From: Aquimarina sp. Aq107
GTDB lineage: Bacteria; Bacteroidota; Bacteroidia; Flavobacteriales; Flavobacteriaceae
Direction of reading: 5' to 3'
DNA length: 64,000 nucleotides
NCBI RefSeq assembly: GCF_943733665.1
Contig: NZ_OX030782.1
Span: 2,900,501-2,964,500 of the forward strand
Position 1 is the stretch's first letter. Each line of letters starts with the position of its first letter. Below, in pieces: positions 51,331 to 60,048 of this stretch. The translations under genes were made by a program, and so were the position numbers. Under the pieces are notes generated by a model, which saw only the letters and a list, made by a program, of their open reading frames with translations, was not told the DNA's origin and ran no database searches.

Positions 51331-51753
51331 TAAAAACAATAATTAAAGGGATTTCTCCCTCTAAAAATACATTTTTTTTATTATATGAAAAGAATGAATT
51401 TTCTTGGTTTTAAAACAAAATATAAAAAAATCAAAAGTTTAAAACCCACTTCGCTGTGTTATGTTATTTTTTTACAAACTTTTTATTAAAATGAAATATT
51501 AAGAACATAAACAACTTCACATTGAATTCGTTAAATATTTGAAGTAAATACAACATTTGCTAAAAAAACATCTATTTATTAAAACTAGGTATAATGATCA
51601 TTTATCATTTCATTTATTTCCGTTATATATAAGAGACAATAAATGTCGATTTTTTTTATATATTTACCCCAAAAGTGTTAAATTAAAGATGAAATAGTTT
51701 ATTTTTCATAGAGTAGTCTAAAACATTTTTATTATTACAATAAATACTGAGTT
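51331..51753. other. 423-base divergent gap, no gene seen
   Basis: Between the secreted-protein gene (minus) and the 73-aa gene (plus). It is one of the most AT-rich parts of the window with several T and A runs. It must hold two promoters but no exact consensus element could be placed with confidence. Confidence 0.4.
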
Positions 51754-51975
51754 ATGGAATTAATGGAGAAAGCACGTGAGTTTGAGGGCAGAAGTATGAG
51801 CAATATGTCCACTAGTGATCGAGTTGAAGCATCAAGAGAAGCGAAAGATCTCGTTTTGAGTCTTAATGAAATCTACAAACAAAATAAAGATCCGGAAATC
51901 ATGGAAATGATGAAGATCATTACTGCTAAAAAACAAAAAATAGAAAAAAGACTTAAGGGTAGACCTGAAGTTTAA
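51754..51975 (+). CDS. small helical protein, 73 residues, unknown function
   Basis: An ATG-started frame encoding a highly charged, helical protein: MELMEKAREFEGRSMSNM, SREAKDLVLSLNEIYKQN, MEMMKIITAKKQKIEKR and a GRPEV tail. No signal peptide or membrane segment. I do not recognise a family, but the long 5' gap, the absence of a better frame and a terminator shared with the kinase gene support it as real. It converges with the YfiR-kinase gene and may be linked to that signalling cluster. Confidence 0.6.
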   Translation: MELMEKAREFEGRSMSNMSTSDRVEASREAKDLVLSLNEIYKQNKDPEIMEMMKIITAKKQKIEKRLKGRPEV

Positions 51976-51985
51976 AAAAACTACA

Positions 51986-52026
51986 TACCTCATAAGTAAT
52001 TATATATTATAGTTACTTATGAGGTA
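51986..52026 (-). terminator. hairpin terminator between the 73-aa gene and the kinase gene
   Basis: Perfect 14-base arms (51,986-51,999 and 52,013-52,026; TACCTCATAAGTAA) with a 13-base loop. On the minus strand the stem is followed by TGTAGTTTTTTT, so it mainly ends the receptor/kinase transcript. Confidence 0.7.
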
Positions 52027-52040
52027 CTATTTATGTATTG

Positions 52041-53879
52041 TTATTCGGGAATTGTAAAGTAAAAAGTAGTTCCCTTTCCTTCCGTTGATTCTAACCAAAT
52101 TTCGCCATTGTGAGATTCTACAATTTTCTTGCAATGCGCTAATCCTATTCCGGTACCTTGATATTTTTCTCTAGAATGAAGTCTTTGGAAAATTGCAAAA
52201 ATTCTATCTTGATGAATTTTAGGAATCCCTATTCCATTATCCTTTACTGAGAATTCCCAGTATCTTTTAGAAGGTTCGTCTTTTCTTTCTTTTTTAATTG
52301 CCTCTACGTGAATTTCGGGGATTGTATCTTCTTCTATAAATTTAATCCCATTACTAACCAAGTTTTGTAACAATAATCGTAGCTCTACAGGATTTCCTTT
52401 TACAACAGGCAACTTTTTTGAATAAATTTTAGCATTAGTCCTTTCTAAAATATTAGTAAAATCACCTTTTAGTTCTACTAAGACTGTATTCATATCCACT
52501 TTTATGAAATCTCTAGTTCTTCCTAATCTAGAATATTCTAATAAAGAATCAATCAGTTTCTTCATCCGAATACTAGCATTTTTTATAAAATTTAAACTTT
52601 CCTTTCCTATATCATCAAAACTATCACCATAATCTTCGGATATAAGCCCTATGAAACTAGATATTGTATTTAAAGGCTCTTGTAAATCATGGCTAGCAAT
52701 ATATGCGAATTGCTCTAATTCTTTATTCTTTGATTCTAAAACTAGAGATTGTTCGTGTATTTCTTTATTTTTCGTTTCTAAAGCAGCATTTAATCTCTTT
52801 TTATTGAGGTAACTTCTATATACAAAAATACCACCTATTAAAATCAAAGAAATCAAAGCTATCAAGGACCAATTAATCGTTTTTTGATTCTCTATTTCCG
52901 AACGTTGCTCTTCTAAAATCTTTTCCTTTTCCTTGATTTCTTCATTTTGTTGCTCTAAATATTCTTGTTGCTTTTCAATCTCTTGAATACTTGCTTCTAT
53001 CTTTTTCTCCTGATTTTTAATAAATGCAACTTGATCCTGAATATTTTTCTCTAACTCTTTTTCAATTAAGAGTTTTTCTTCGTATTTCTTTTCTTGTATT
53101 TTACTTTCACTTGATAGCTTTTCAATCCACCTATTTCTATCTGTAATACCTCCTTTTATTGTATCAATAGCTTTTGCTTGGTTAGATATTTTTTCTTCTT
53201 GCTGTTTTATTCGTTCTTCTTTATCCTTAATCGCAACCTTCTGTTCCTCATTCTCATCTAATGCTTTTTCTAAAGATTCTTCTGTTGTTTTAAATAACCC
53301 TTTCCATTTTTGAGAAGATGTAATGGCATATTGTTCTAATGAGGAAGCAATCTGGAAATTTTCATTTTTAATACGGTTTGCATTAATTTCATACTCAAAA
53401 GAATTACCAACGTTAACCATATTGATCATAGAAGAATTATAAAAATAATCTTCTGTCACAAGCAATATATTTTTCCCTGAAATCTTACCAAGAATATAAT
53501 TAATGTCATAATTATACTTATTATGAACATATAACAATTGAATATCTTTGATATTCTTTACAAATTGAAAACGACTAATTTCTACAGGTTTCCCAAAAAT
53601 CTCTCTTTTTTGAGCCATCGATTTTAGATCAATAATTGTGCGATCTGGTCCTAGTACTCCAATTCTAAAAGTATCTATTTGATCTATTTCTGGCCAGCCT
53701 ACTTGTTGTGCGAAGTTATAGATGAATATTGCGCGCTGTACTCTTTTTACCTCTTCATTGGCTGTATTTTGGGCAGTAACTTTATTATTACTAAATAAAG
53801 TCATCCATGCAAACAACATAATTACGCCATATTGTCCACAAAAAATAGCACGTAAAAAACTACATAAATTATCGATCAT
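52041..53879 (-). CDS. histidine kinase with periplasmic YfiR/HmsC (DUF4154) sensor
   Basis: 612 residues. A signal/anchor (1-37) precedes a YfiR-type domain (about 44-185: AIFIYNFAQQVGWPEID, FRIGVLGPDRTII, ILLVTEDYF, and EINANRIKNENFQIASSLE). A long coiled coil (about 190-330, KEERIKQQEEKISNQAKA) leads to one membrane segment (about 334-354), a HisKA domain with H397 in IASHDLQEPL, and an ATPase domain (LLQNLVSNGIKF, VKDNGIGI, GTGIGLAHCKKIVE). In Pseudomonas YfiR binds and represses a diguanylate cyclase; here the domain is joined to a kinase. The start overlaps the TonB-receptor stop as ATGA, so the two are co-translated. Confidence 0.9.
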   Translation of the reverse strand: MIDNLCSFLRAIFCGQYGVIMLFAWMTLFSNNKVTAQNTANEEVKRVQRAIFIYNFAQQVGWPEIDQIDTFRIGVLGPDRTIIDLKSMAQKREIFGKPVEISRFQFVKNIKDIQLLYVHNKYNYDINYILGKISGKNILLVTEDYFYNSSMINMVNVGNSFEYEINANRIKNENFQIASSLEQYAITSSQKWKGLFKTTEESLEKALDENEEQKVAIKDKEERIKQQEEKISNQAKAIDTIKGGITDRNRWIEKLSSESKIQEKKYEEKLLIEKELEKNIQDQVAFIKNQEKKIEASIQEIEKQQEYLEQQNEEIKEKEKILEEQRSEIENQKTINWSLIALISLILIGGIFVYRSYLNKKRLNAALETKNKEIHEQSLVLESKNKELEQFAYIASHDLQEPLNTISSFIGLISEDYGDSFDDIGKESLNFIKNASIRMKKLIDSLLEYSRLGRTRDFIKVDMNTVLVELKGDFTNILERTNAKIYSKKLPVVKGNPVELRLLLQNLVSNGIKFIEEDTIPEIHVEAIKKERKDEPSKRYWEFSVKDNGIGIPKIHQDRIFAIFQRLHSREKYQGTGIGLAHCKKIVESHNGEIWLESTEGKGTTFYFTIPE

Positions 53880-56581
53880 AACTTTAACAATACCCGAAGA
53901 TAGTAATTAGCGCCATTAACTCCGAATTGTTGTACTCTTCTACTGTAAATAAAATTACCGTTGTTAGTATTCGCCGAGTGTTTGTGCCTATCTGGATACA
54001 TGTTAAAAATATTATTTCCTCCTAAAGTACATTTTATATAATCATTAATCTGATATGAAACTGCAAGATCTGTTGTTAATTTTGGAGAAAATGTTTGATC
54101 CCGAGATTCTACATTACCTGTAAAATCATTTAGCAGCCAATTGGCTTGATCTCCATCATCTGGATGTACAAACTTTACTTCTCCAAAGAGTGTATTGACC
54201 ATTTGCAACCTAAACTTACCAAACTCATACGATAACAGAGAATTTACTTTGTAATTAGGCTGTGCATACTCTACCCTCGCTATTTCTTCTCTATTAAACA
54301 AAACATCTTCTTGTCCCACAAGAGAAGGAGATACTTTTATATCTCCCTTGACTTTAGTACTTGTTATATTACCGCCTAAAGAAGCTCCTAATTTTCCGTT
54401 CCCAAGATCTGTTTTATAGTGTATTGCAACATCTCCTCCTGATGTTTTAGAATCAATTGCATTGGTAAAAAATTGAGCTGCGCCAACTCCAAAAGGTTCT
54501 AGAATTGCTTCATACCCTTCGGCAAATCTACCTGAAAGTACAATTCTATCATCAATATTAATTAAATAATAATCAAAGGTATAAGTGAAATTGTCATTTA
54601 ATTTCCCACTGATTCCCGCGCTAAAATGTTTTGACAACTCTGGTTTTAACTTATCGATCTGAAATGCTTCTGTAGCTACTGCACTTTCATTATTAAACGT
54701 TCCTACTTGAATACTTTCGCCATTAACGAACTGTGTACTAATATTCTGGAAAAACACTTGATGTAACGATGGTGCTCTAAAACCTGTAGAAAATCCTGCT
54801 CTAACACTTACATTATCATTAATCCTATATCTACTAGACAGTTTCCAGATAGCTTGTCCCCCAAAATCATTATAAGCTTCATACCTTGCAGCTGCTTTTA
54901 TCAATAATTTTTCTGAGATATTAGTCTCTACATCAAAGTATGCAGAACTATTTGTTCTAAAGCGATTTAATTCATTCTCCGGCTGAAAACCAGGAAAAAC
55001 TTGGGCTCCAGCTGCTCTTGGAAGTTCATTGCCAAATTCATCAAAATACGTACTACCTCCATTAACATATGATGCCTCTTCACCAGCAATGATCTGATAA
55101 TTCTCTACTCGTAATTCTGCTCCGAATGCTATGTTAACGCCTTTTAACCAATCAAAGGCTTTAGAAATATCTAAGTTTGTAGTATTTTGTTGGTACTCAA
55201 ATCCTCCTGCATAAAAAGTTCTTGGCGAAGCTACACCTAATGAAGCGTTATTAGAATTATTCACTGTATAATCCAAACTATTGATACCGATAGAGTGACT
55301 AAAATCTACATTCCATCCATTCTTTACTCCTCGAATTCCCCCAGCAACTACATCGTCCTGAATATCTGTTAGTATCTCTGGCGAAAAACCATTGGAAAAT
55401 AATTCTGGAACTACCCTATCTTGATCTTTAGGAAAACGATAAAACCCTGCTGCTTTACCTTCTCGATAATTTCTCCCACCTTGTAAATAAAAAGTAGCTT
55501 TATCAGACATCTTAATTTCTCCATTAAATGCCAACGTTAGATTTTGCGTTTCTGCACTTCCTATTTCCATCACTCTGTTTCCGGAATACCCAGTTTGACC
55601 AAAAAAATTATTTTCTTGAATAAGCCTCTGATCCTCTACTGCATCATCGGTATAAACAGTACCGGTATAATCTCCCGCTCTATTTACCGATTCTCTATCT
55701 CTATATTCTGCTGTAACATTAATATATCCTTCTTTTCCAATTTTTAATCCAAAATTAGCCGCAGAATATGTAGTAAATCCATCTCCTTCGGTTGTTATAC
55801 CAACTCTATTATCGATATTAATGACTTCTGTTTGTTTCTTTAGAATAATATTTATAACACCAGCAATTGCATCCGATCCATATTGAGAAGTTGCACCATC
55901 ACGTAATATTTCTATTCGTTCTATAGAGGCTATTGGGATAGCATTAAAGTCTGTCCCTACAGTACCTCTACCAACAGTACCATTTACATTTAATAAAGAA
56001 CTGTTATGCCTACGCTTTCCATTGACCAATACCAAGATTTGATCTGGCCCTAAACCTCGTAAAGTTGCTGGATCAATATGATCTGTACCATCCGATATTG
56101 TTTGATTAGTAGAATGAAAAGATGGAACTAAATAATGTAAAATATGACTTAACTCAATCTGCGAAGAATTAGTAATCTCCTGCGGAGAAATAATATCAAC
56201 TGGAGCCGTAGTTTTTAATAAAGATCTCGGTTTTGCTCTGGAACCTACCGAAATTGGCTGATCAATAGAGAATCCTGTTTCTAATACAAAATCTAATTGA
56301 GCCGTTTCTCCTACTTTTACAGTTGTGGATTTAGAAACCGAATTATACATCACAAATCCAGCTGTGAGTATATATTCTCCTTCTTCTACATCAAAAGTAT
56401 AATTCCCATTTACATCTGTTGTCGTAGTCTGGCTAGTACCTTCTATACTAACTCGTGCTCCTGGCAAATTTCCAAATTGATCAGAAACATTACCCGAGAT
56501 TACTGCTCTAGATTGTGATAAAGTTATTTGACAAAAAAAGAATATTGAGGCGATACAGGATATAGTCTGTAATCTAACCAT
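53876..56581 (-). CDS. TonB-dependent receptor with carboxypeptidase-like N-terminal domain
   Basis: 901 residues from ATG 56,581 (a TTG 60 bases upstream would extend the leader needlessly). Signal peptide 1-23, then a carboxypeptidase-regulatory-like beta domain (about 25-108, VISGNVSDQFGNLPGARVSIEG), a plug (about 120-245, QILVLVNGKRRHNSSLLN and ERIEILRDGATSQYGSDAIAGVINIIL) and a 22-stranded barrel ending QFGVNGANYYLRVLLKL. There is no SusD neighbour and no obvious TonB box, so it is not a classical polysaccharide-uptake receptor. It overlaps the YfiR-kinase gene and is preceded by four receiver genes, pointing to a signalling role. Confidence 0.95.
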   Translation of the reverse strand: MVRLQTISCIASIFFFCQITLSQSRAVISGNVSDQFGNLPGARVSIEGTSQTTTTDVNGNYTFDVEEGEYILTAGFVMYNSVSKSTTVKVGETAQLDFVLETGFSIDQPISVGSRAKPRSLLKTTAPVDIISPQEITNSSQIELSHILHYLVPSFHSTNQTISDGTDHIDPATLRGLGPDQILVLVNGKRRHNSSLLNVNGTVGRGTVGTDFNAIPIASIERIEILRDGATSQYGSDAIAGVINIILKKQTEVINIDNRVGITTEGDGFTTYSAANFGLKIGKEGYINVTAEYRDRESVNRAGDYTGTVYTDDAVEDQRLIQENNFFGQTGYSGNRVMEIGSAETQNLTLAFNGEIKMSDKATFYLQGGRNYREGKAAGFYRFPKDQDRVVPELFSNGFSPEILTDIQDDVVAGGIRGVKNGWNVDFSHSIGINSLDYTVNNSNNASLGVASPRTFYAGGFEYQQNTTNLDISKAFDWLKGVNIAFGAELRVENYQIIAGEEASYVNGGSTYFDEFGNELPRAAGAQVFPGFQPENELNRFRTNSSAYFDVETNISEKLLIKAAARYEAYNDFGGQAIWKLSSRYRINDNVSVRAGFSTGFRAPSLHQVFFQNISTQFVNGESIQVGTFNNESAVATEAFQIDKLKPELSKHFSAGISGKLNDNFTYTFDYYLINIDDRIVLSGRFAEGYEAILEPFGVGAAQFFTNAIDSKTSGGDVAIHYKTDLGNGKLGASLGGNITSTKVKGDIKVSPSLVGQEDVLFNREEIARVEYAQPNYKVNSLLSYEFGKFRLQMVNTLFGEVKFVHPDDGDQANWLLNDFTGNVESRDQTFSPKLTTDLAVSYQINDYIKCTLGGNNIFNMYPDRHKHSANTNNGNFIYSRRVQQFGVNGANYYLRVLLKL

Positions 56582-56709
56582 AAGGGGTAATTTTAAATTA
56601 TTTCCTAATAAAACGTTTGTGTACTTAAACCTTACGTGCAAGATAAATAATAAAAAATAAAAGTTTTATTAAAACTCGTATTCTTTAACACCTATTAAAA
56701 ATGGGACGT

Positions 56710-57120
56710 TTATCCTACAAGGGTTAACTTTTTATCAAAAAACTTAGTTATAATAGTATCAACAAAAACTCTTGATAACATTTTACCACTAAACTCCTTA
56801 ATTTGATCTATAGACTCAGCCAATTCCTTATCTTCTTTGGTTAATTCTGCACCTATCATTAAAATAATAGTACTATCTTTTAAAGTGCTTTCTAACTTAC
56901 TGAATTCCGATAAAAATTCCCATCCATTCATCACTGGCATATTAATATCTAAAAAGATAATTTCTGGAACTACTCCTGATTTTATAATCTGTAAAGCTTC
57001 TAAACCATCCTTAGCAACTAATACCTCATCAACATATCCAGTTTTTGAAAGAACGATCTTATTAAAAAAAATAGTCGCATCACTATCATCTACTAAAAGT
57101 GCTTTTTTTATTGTTTTCAT
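56710..57120 (-). CDS. single-domain response regulator, type B (switch residue missing)
   Basis: 136 residues, one receiver domain only. The acid pair is D11-D12, the phosphoacceptor D58 in IIFLDINMP and the Lys is K113. The conserved switch Thr/Ser is replaced by Gly (G90 in ILMIGAEL) and the usual K-P becomes K-M (113-114). It can probably be phosphorylated but may not switch normally. Its start overlaps the end of the type-A receiver by 35 bases. It is closely related to the gene at 57,719. Confidence 0.85.
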   Translation of the reverse strand: MKTIKKALLVDDSDATIFFNKIVLSKTGYVDEVLVAKDGLEALQIIKSGVVPEIIFLDINMPVMNGWEFLSEFSKLESTLKDSTIILMIGAELTKEDKELAESIDQIKEFSGKMLSRVFVDTIITKFFDKKLTLVG

Positions 57121-57538
57121 ATAAGTGGGGTTTAAAAAAATGTTTTTTAACTACGTTATTTAATGTTGGGAATGATAATGGTTTATTAACAAGATCTTTT
57201 ACAAAATAATTTTCTTTAGATTTTTCTAGATCTTTGATATCAGAAGAAGTGGTTAGTATTATAATTTTAATGTCCTCTGTAACTTTTTGGTCCAATTTGG
57301 AATATTCTACCAAAAACTCCCAACCATTCATAGCGGGCATGTTAAGATCTAAAAAGATTAGGTTTGGTTTCAATTCGATTCCTTTATCTACGTCGACTAA
57401 GTACTGTAAAGCTGCCTTCCCGCTTTGTCGAACCTTTATTGAATTGAAACTATCGTGTCTTGATAAGATTTTACTATTGAAGAAATTGGTAGGTTTATCA
57501 TCATCAATCAATAAAACACAATCAATTGGATTATTCAT
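57086..57538 (-). CDS. single-domain response regulator, type A (canonical)
   Basis: 150 residues. A complete receiver: acidic D12-D13-D14, phosphoacceptor D64 in LIFLDLNMPAMNGWEF, switch T96 in IIILTTSS and K119 in NKPLS. The FFN element after the acid pair and the insert between residues 48 and 58 mark the Rcp1-like subgroup of single-domain receivers. No output domain is present. It overlaps the type-B gene by 35 bases, so the pair is translated together. The promoter-like element at 57,632-57,639 lies upstream. Confidence 0.9.
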   Translation of the reverse strand: MNNPIDCVLLIDDDKPTNFFNSKILSRHDSFNSIKVRQSGKAALQYLVDVDKGIELKPNLIFLDLNMPAMNGWEFLVEYSKLDQKVTEDIKIIILTTSSDIKDLEKSKENYFVKDLVNKPLSFPTLNNVVKKHFFKPHLYENNKKSTFSR

Positions 57539-57631
57539 AATATATTTTTGTTGGTTTCGGACAAAAGAACCACATCAATACAAGAAAACGAATCTTAATA
57601 AAATTTTAGACAACCAATTTGCGATAAAATG

Positions 57632-57639
57632 CAAAAATA
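57632..57639 (-). promoter_or_regulatory. Bacteroidota -7 promoter element (TATTTTTG)
   Basis: Exact TAnnTTTG match on the minus strand, 94 bases upstream of the second receiver pair (A at 57,538). It suggests the pair nearest the receptor gene can be transcribed on its own. No convincing -33 motif is seen. Confidence 0.3.
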
Positions 57640-57718
57640 AACGATAAAGTGCATTTTTTTATTAAAAAAAGTACTTTTAAAAAAGGAAAAAAAGGTAATT
57701 GGAATACCCTATAAGATA

Positions 57719-58120
57719 TTAATTTATAGCATTCTTGAAATACTTAGAAACAATTTCTAAAACAATTTCCTTGGTTAACATCTTATCTCTGAACTCCATA
57801 ACCTGCGGAAAAGATTTTAGTTTTCTTTCTTGCTCCTCATTTAATTTGGCTCCCAACAATACTACTATTATTGTGTTCTTACAAGAATCTGATAATTTAT
57901 CATATTGCTCTAGAAACTCCCACCCGTTCATTATAGGCATATTCAAATCCAAGAAGATAATTTCGGGAATAGCAACTGTCTGAATACTCTGCAATGCGTT
58001 CTCACCATTAGTAGCTAAAACAACTTCTTCAACACAATTTGTTTTTAAAATTATTGTTTTATTAAAGAAATTGGTTGCTTTACTATCATCAACTAAAAGA
58101 ATCTTTTTTAACTTATCCAT
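57719..58120 (-). CDS. single-domain response regulator, type B' (switch residue missing)
   Basis: 133 residues, receiver only. D11-D12 acid pair, D58 phosphoacceptor in IIFLDLNMP, K113 in the loop; the switch position is G90 (VVLLGAKL) and K113 is followed by Met, exactly as in the receiver at 56,710. The shared changes show that the two type-B genes are copies and that the loss of the switch predates the duplication. Ends 46 bases after the type-A' gene that precedes it. Confidence 0.85.
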   Translation of the reverse strand: MDKLKKILLVDDSKATNFFNKTIILKTNCVEEVVLATNGENALQSIQTVAIPEIIFLDLNMPIMNGWEFLEQYDKLSDSCKNTIIVVLLGAKLNEEQERKLKSFPQVMEFRDKMLTKEIVLEIVSKYFKNAIN

Positions 58121-58166
58121 TTAAGCAAAAATATAAAAACACTTAAGCAATAAAGGTGATCTTAAC

Positions 58167-58592
58167 TTAACTTTTTACCACACATTTAGAAAAATGTTTT
58201 TGTATTACATTATCCAATAAATCTAACGATAATGGTTTATTAATAAAATCATCTACTGAATGATTCTTTATCGATTCATTAACATCATCAGGGTTAGAAG
58301 ATGTTGATAATAAAATTACTTTAATTCCTTCGGTAATAGTTTTGTTCAGTTTTGCAAACTCTATCAAAAACTCCCATCCATTCATGGCTGGCATATTGAT
58401 ATCTAAAAAAATAAGATCAGGTTTTATTACTTCTTTATTTTCTACTTTAGAAAGGTATTCTAATGCAGCTTTCCCACTCTGCACAGTATTTACATTATCA
58501 AAACTATTATGTTTTGTAACTACCCTCTCATTAAAGAAATTTGTGGCCTTATCATCATCGATTAAAAGCACACAAGTGACTGATTTCCCCAT
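58167..58592 (-). CDS. single-domain response regulator, type A' (canonical)
   Basis: 141 residues from ATG 58,592; a TTG 12 bases upstream is an alternative. Receiver only, with D12-D13-D14, D64 in LIFLDINMPAMNGWEF, a Ser/Thr switch in VILLSTSSN and Lys-Pro in INKPLSL. Closely similar to the type-A gene at 57,086. It heads the cluster in the direction of transcription; the 266-base gap in front is divergent to the FemAB-like gene. Confidence 0.9.
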   Translation of the reverse strand: MGKSVTCVLLIDDDKATNFFNERVVTKHNSFDNVNTVQSGKAALEYLSKVENKEVIKPDLIFLDINMPAMNGWEFLIEFAKLNKTITEGIKVILLSTSSNPDDVNESIKNHSVDDFINKPLSLDLLDNVIQKHFSKCVVKS

Positions 58593-58804
58593 AAAATTTT
58601 CCAATTACAATCAAAAAAACTAAACTTATTTGAAATATGCATCATAAAATCAGACTTTTCATGGCATTTTTCGTTTAAAAACGTGATTTACACGACAAAA
58701 CAACGTCAAATGTTTTTCCGTATCTAAATTACGGTATTAAATCCTTTTGAAATTGTAAAATCAAAATTGACAATCGTTTAACAGACTACTATTAAAAATA
58801 AATG

Positions 58805-58812
58805 TAAATTTG
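58805..58812 (+). promoter_or_regulatory. Bacteroidota -7 promoter element (TAAATTTG)
   Basis: Exact TAnnTTTG match 47 bases upstream of the ATG at 58,859, giving a leader of about 40 bases for the FemAB-like gene. No clear -33 TTG. Confidence 0.5.
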
Positions 58813-58858
58813 AAATCTATTCAGACAACAGTTTGTCAAAAACATTGGTAAGGGATTT

Positions 58859-60046
58859 ATGCTTGACAAAATAAAAAATAGTTGTAAAACAACTAAACTT
58901 CATTATTCAATATTTCAGAGTACTAATGATGTTCCTTCTAAAGATTGGAATAGTGTAAATAATGAAAATAATCTTTTTCTTACACTAAACTATCTTAACA
59001 CCTTAGAACAAACATTATCAGAAACTATTGGATTTCGATATGTTTTATTCTATGATCAAAATATCCCTGTAGGTATTGCTCTAACACAACTTATAAAATT
59101 TAACACAGAAGATTTAAAGTTTCAGGAGTTCCCTTGTCGAATAAGTGACGCAATCAAAAATACTTTTATGAAAAGTATGGATGTGAGAGTACTTGTCTGC
59201 GGAAATCTTTTTTCTTGTGGAGAACATGGTTTTCTGTATGCTCCCCACATTAGTTCTAAAGAAGCGTTTGAAAGTTTATCAGATGCGTTACGAGAAATTC
59301 GAAAATCAGAAAAATCAGAAAAGCCATCATTTATATTATTAAAAGAATTTTGGCCTTCTTCATTTAATCAAAGTGATTCTATTAAAAGACAAGATTTTAG
59401 AGAGTTTAGCATCGACGTCAATATGGTATTAAAAATACAACAAGACTGGAATAGCTTTGATGATTATCTTGATAGTATGAAAACTAAATTTAGAACAAGA
59501 GCTAAAAAGGTTTTTAAAAAGTCTGCTGATATCATTGTCAAAGATTTTACGGATGAAGATATTAATACATATCATAAAGAAATAGACGCCTTATATCTTT
59601 CTGTTCTGGATAAAGCTGATTTTAAAATTGGAAAACTTAATGCAATTACTTTTAAAAATTTAAAAAAGACGCTTCAGGATTCGTTTATTTTTAAAGCGTA
59701 CTTCTTAAAAGGTACCCTTGTTGGTTTCACCACTTCTTTTATTCTTAATAAAATTGTAGAAGCAAATCATATTGGTATTGATTACAAATACAATAAGTCT
59801 TATGATATTTACCAACGTATGCTTTATGACTATGTAGATCTTGCTGTATCTAAAAAAGTAGACGAATTAAGATTGGGTAGAACAGCAGAAATCATAAAAA
59901 GTTGCGTAGGTGCAAAACCCGTAGAAATGAAATTATATGTTCGTCATGGAAACTCAATTTCTAACAAACTATTAAAACCTTTGGTTGATTTCATTTCTCC
60001 CAGCGAATATGAAGTAAGAAATCCTTTTAAACTTCAGTTAGGTTAA
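58859..60046 (+). CDS. FemAB/GNAT-like acyltransferase family protein
   Basis: 395 residues, cytosolic. The C-terminal half resembles the GNAT-type fold of FemAB/BioF2-like proteins: WNSFDDYLDSMKTKFRTRAKKVFKKSA, FIFKAYFLKGTLVGFTTSFIL, VEANHIGIDYKYNKSYDIYQRMLYDYVDLAV and LRLGRTAEIIKSCVGAKPVEMKLYVRHG. Such proteins often add amino acids to peptidoglycan or act on related conjugates, but COG3146-like members are not characterised. It is followed two bases later by a YdjM-type gene and is probably in its operon. The -7 promoter element is at 58,805. Confidence 0.65.
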   Translation: MLDKIKNSCKTTKLHYSIFQSTNDVPSKDWNSVNNENNLFLTLNYLNTLEQTLSETIGFRYVLFYDQNIPVGIALTQLIKFNTEDLKFQEFPCRISDAIKNTFMKSMDVRVLVCGNLFSCGEHGFLYAPHISSKEAFESLSDALREIRKSEKSEKPSFILLKEFWPSSFNQSDSIKRQDFREFSIDVNMVLKIQQDWNSFDDYLDSMKTKFRTRAKKVFKKSADIIVKDFTDEDINTYHKEIDALYLSVLDKADFKIGKLNAITFKNLKKTLQDSFIFKAYFLKGTLVGFTTSFILNKIVEANHIGIDYKYNKSYDIYQRMLYDYVDLAVSKKVDELRLGRTAEIIKSCVGAKPVEMKLYVRHGNSISNKLLKPLVDFISPSEYEVRNPFKLQLG

Positions 60047-60048
60047 TA

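Noticed and set aside
53876..56581. A SusC-like polysaccharide utilisation receptor
   Set aside because: There is no SusD partner, no glycoside hydrolase nearby, and the next gene is a signalling kinase.
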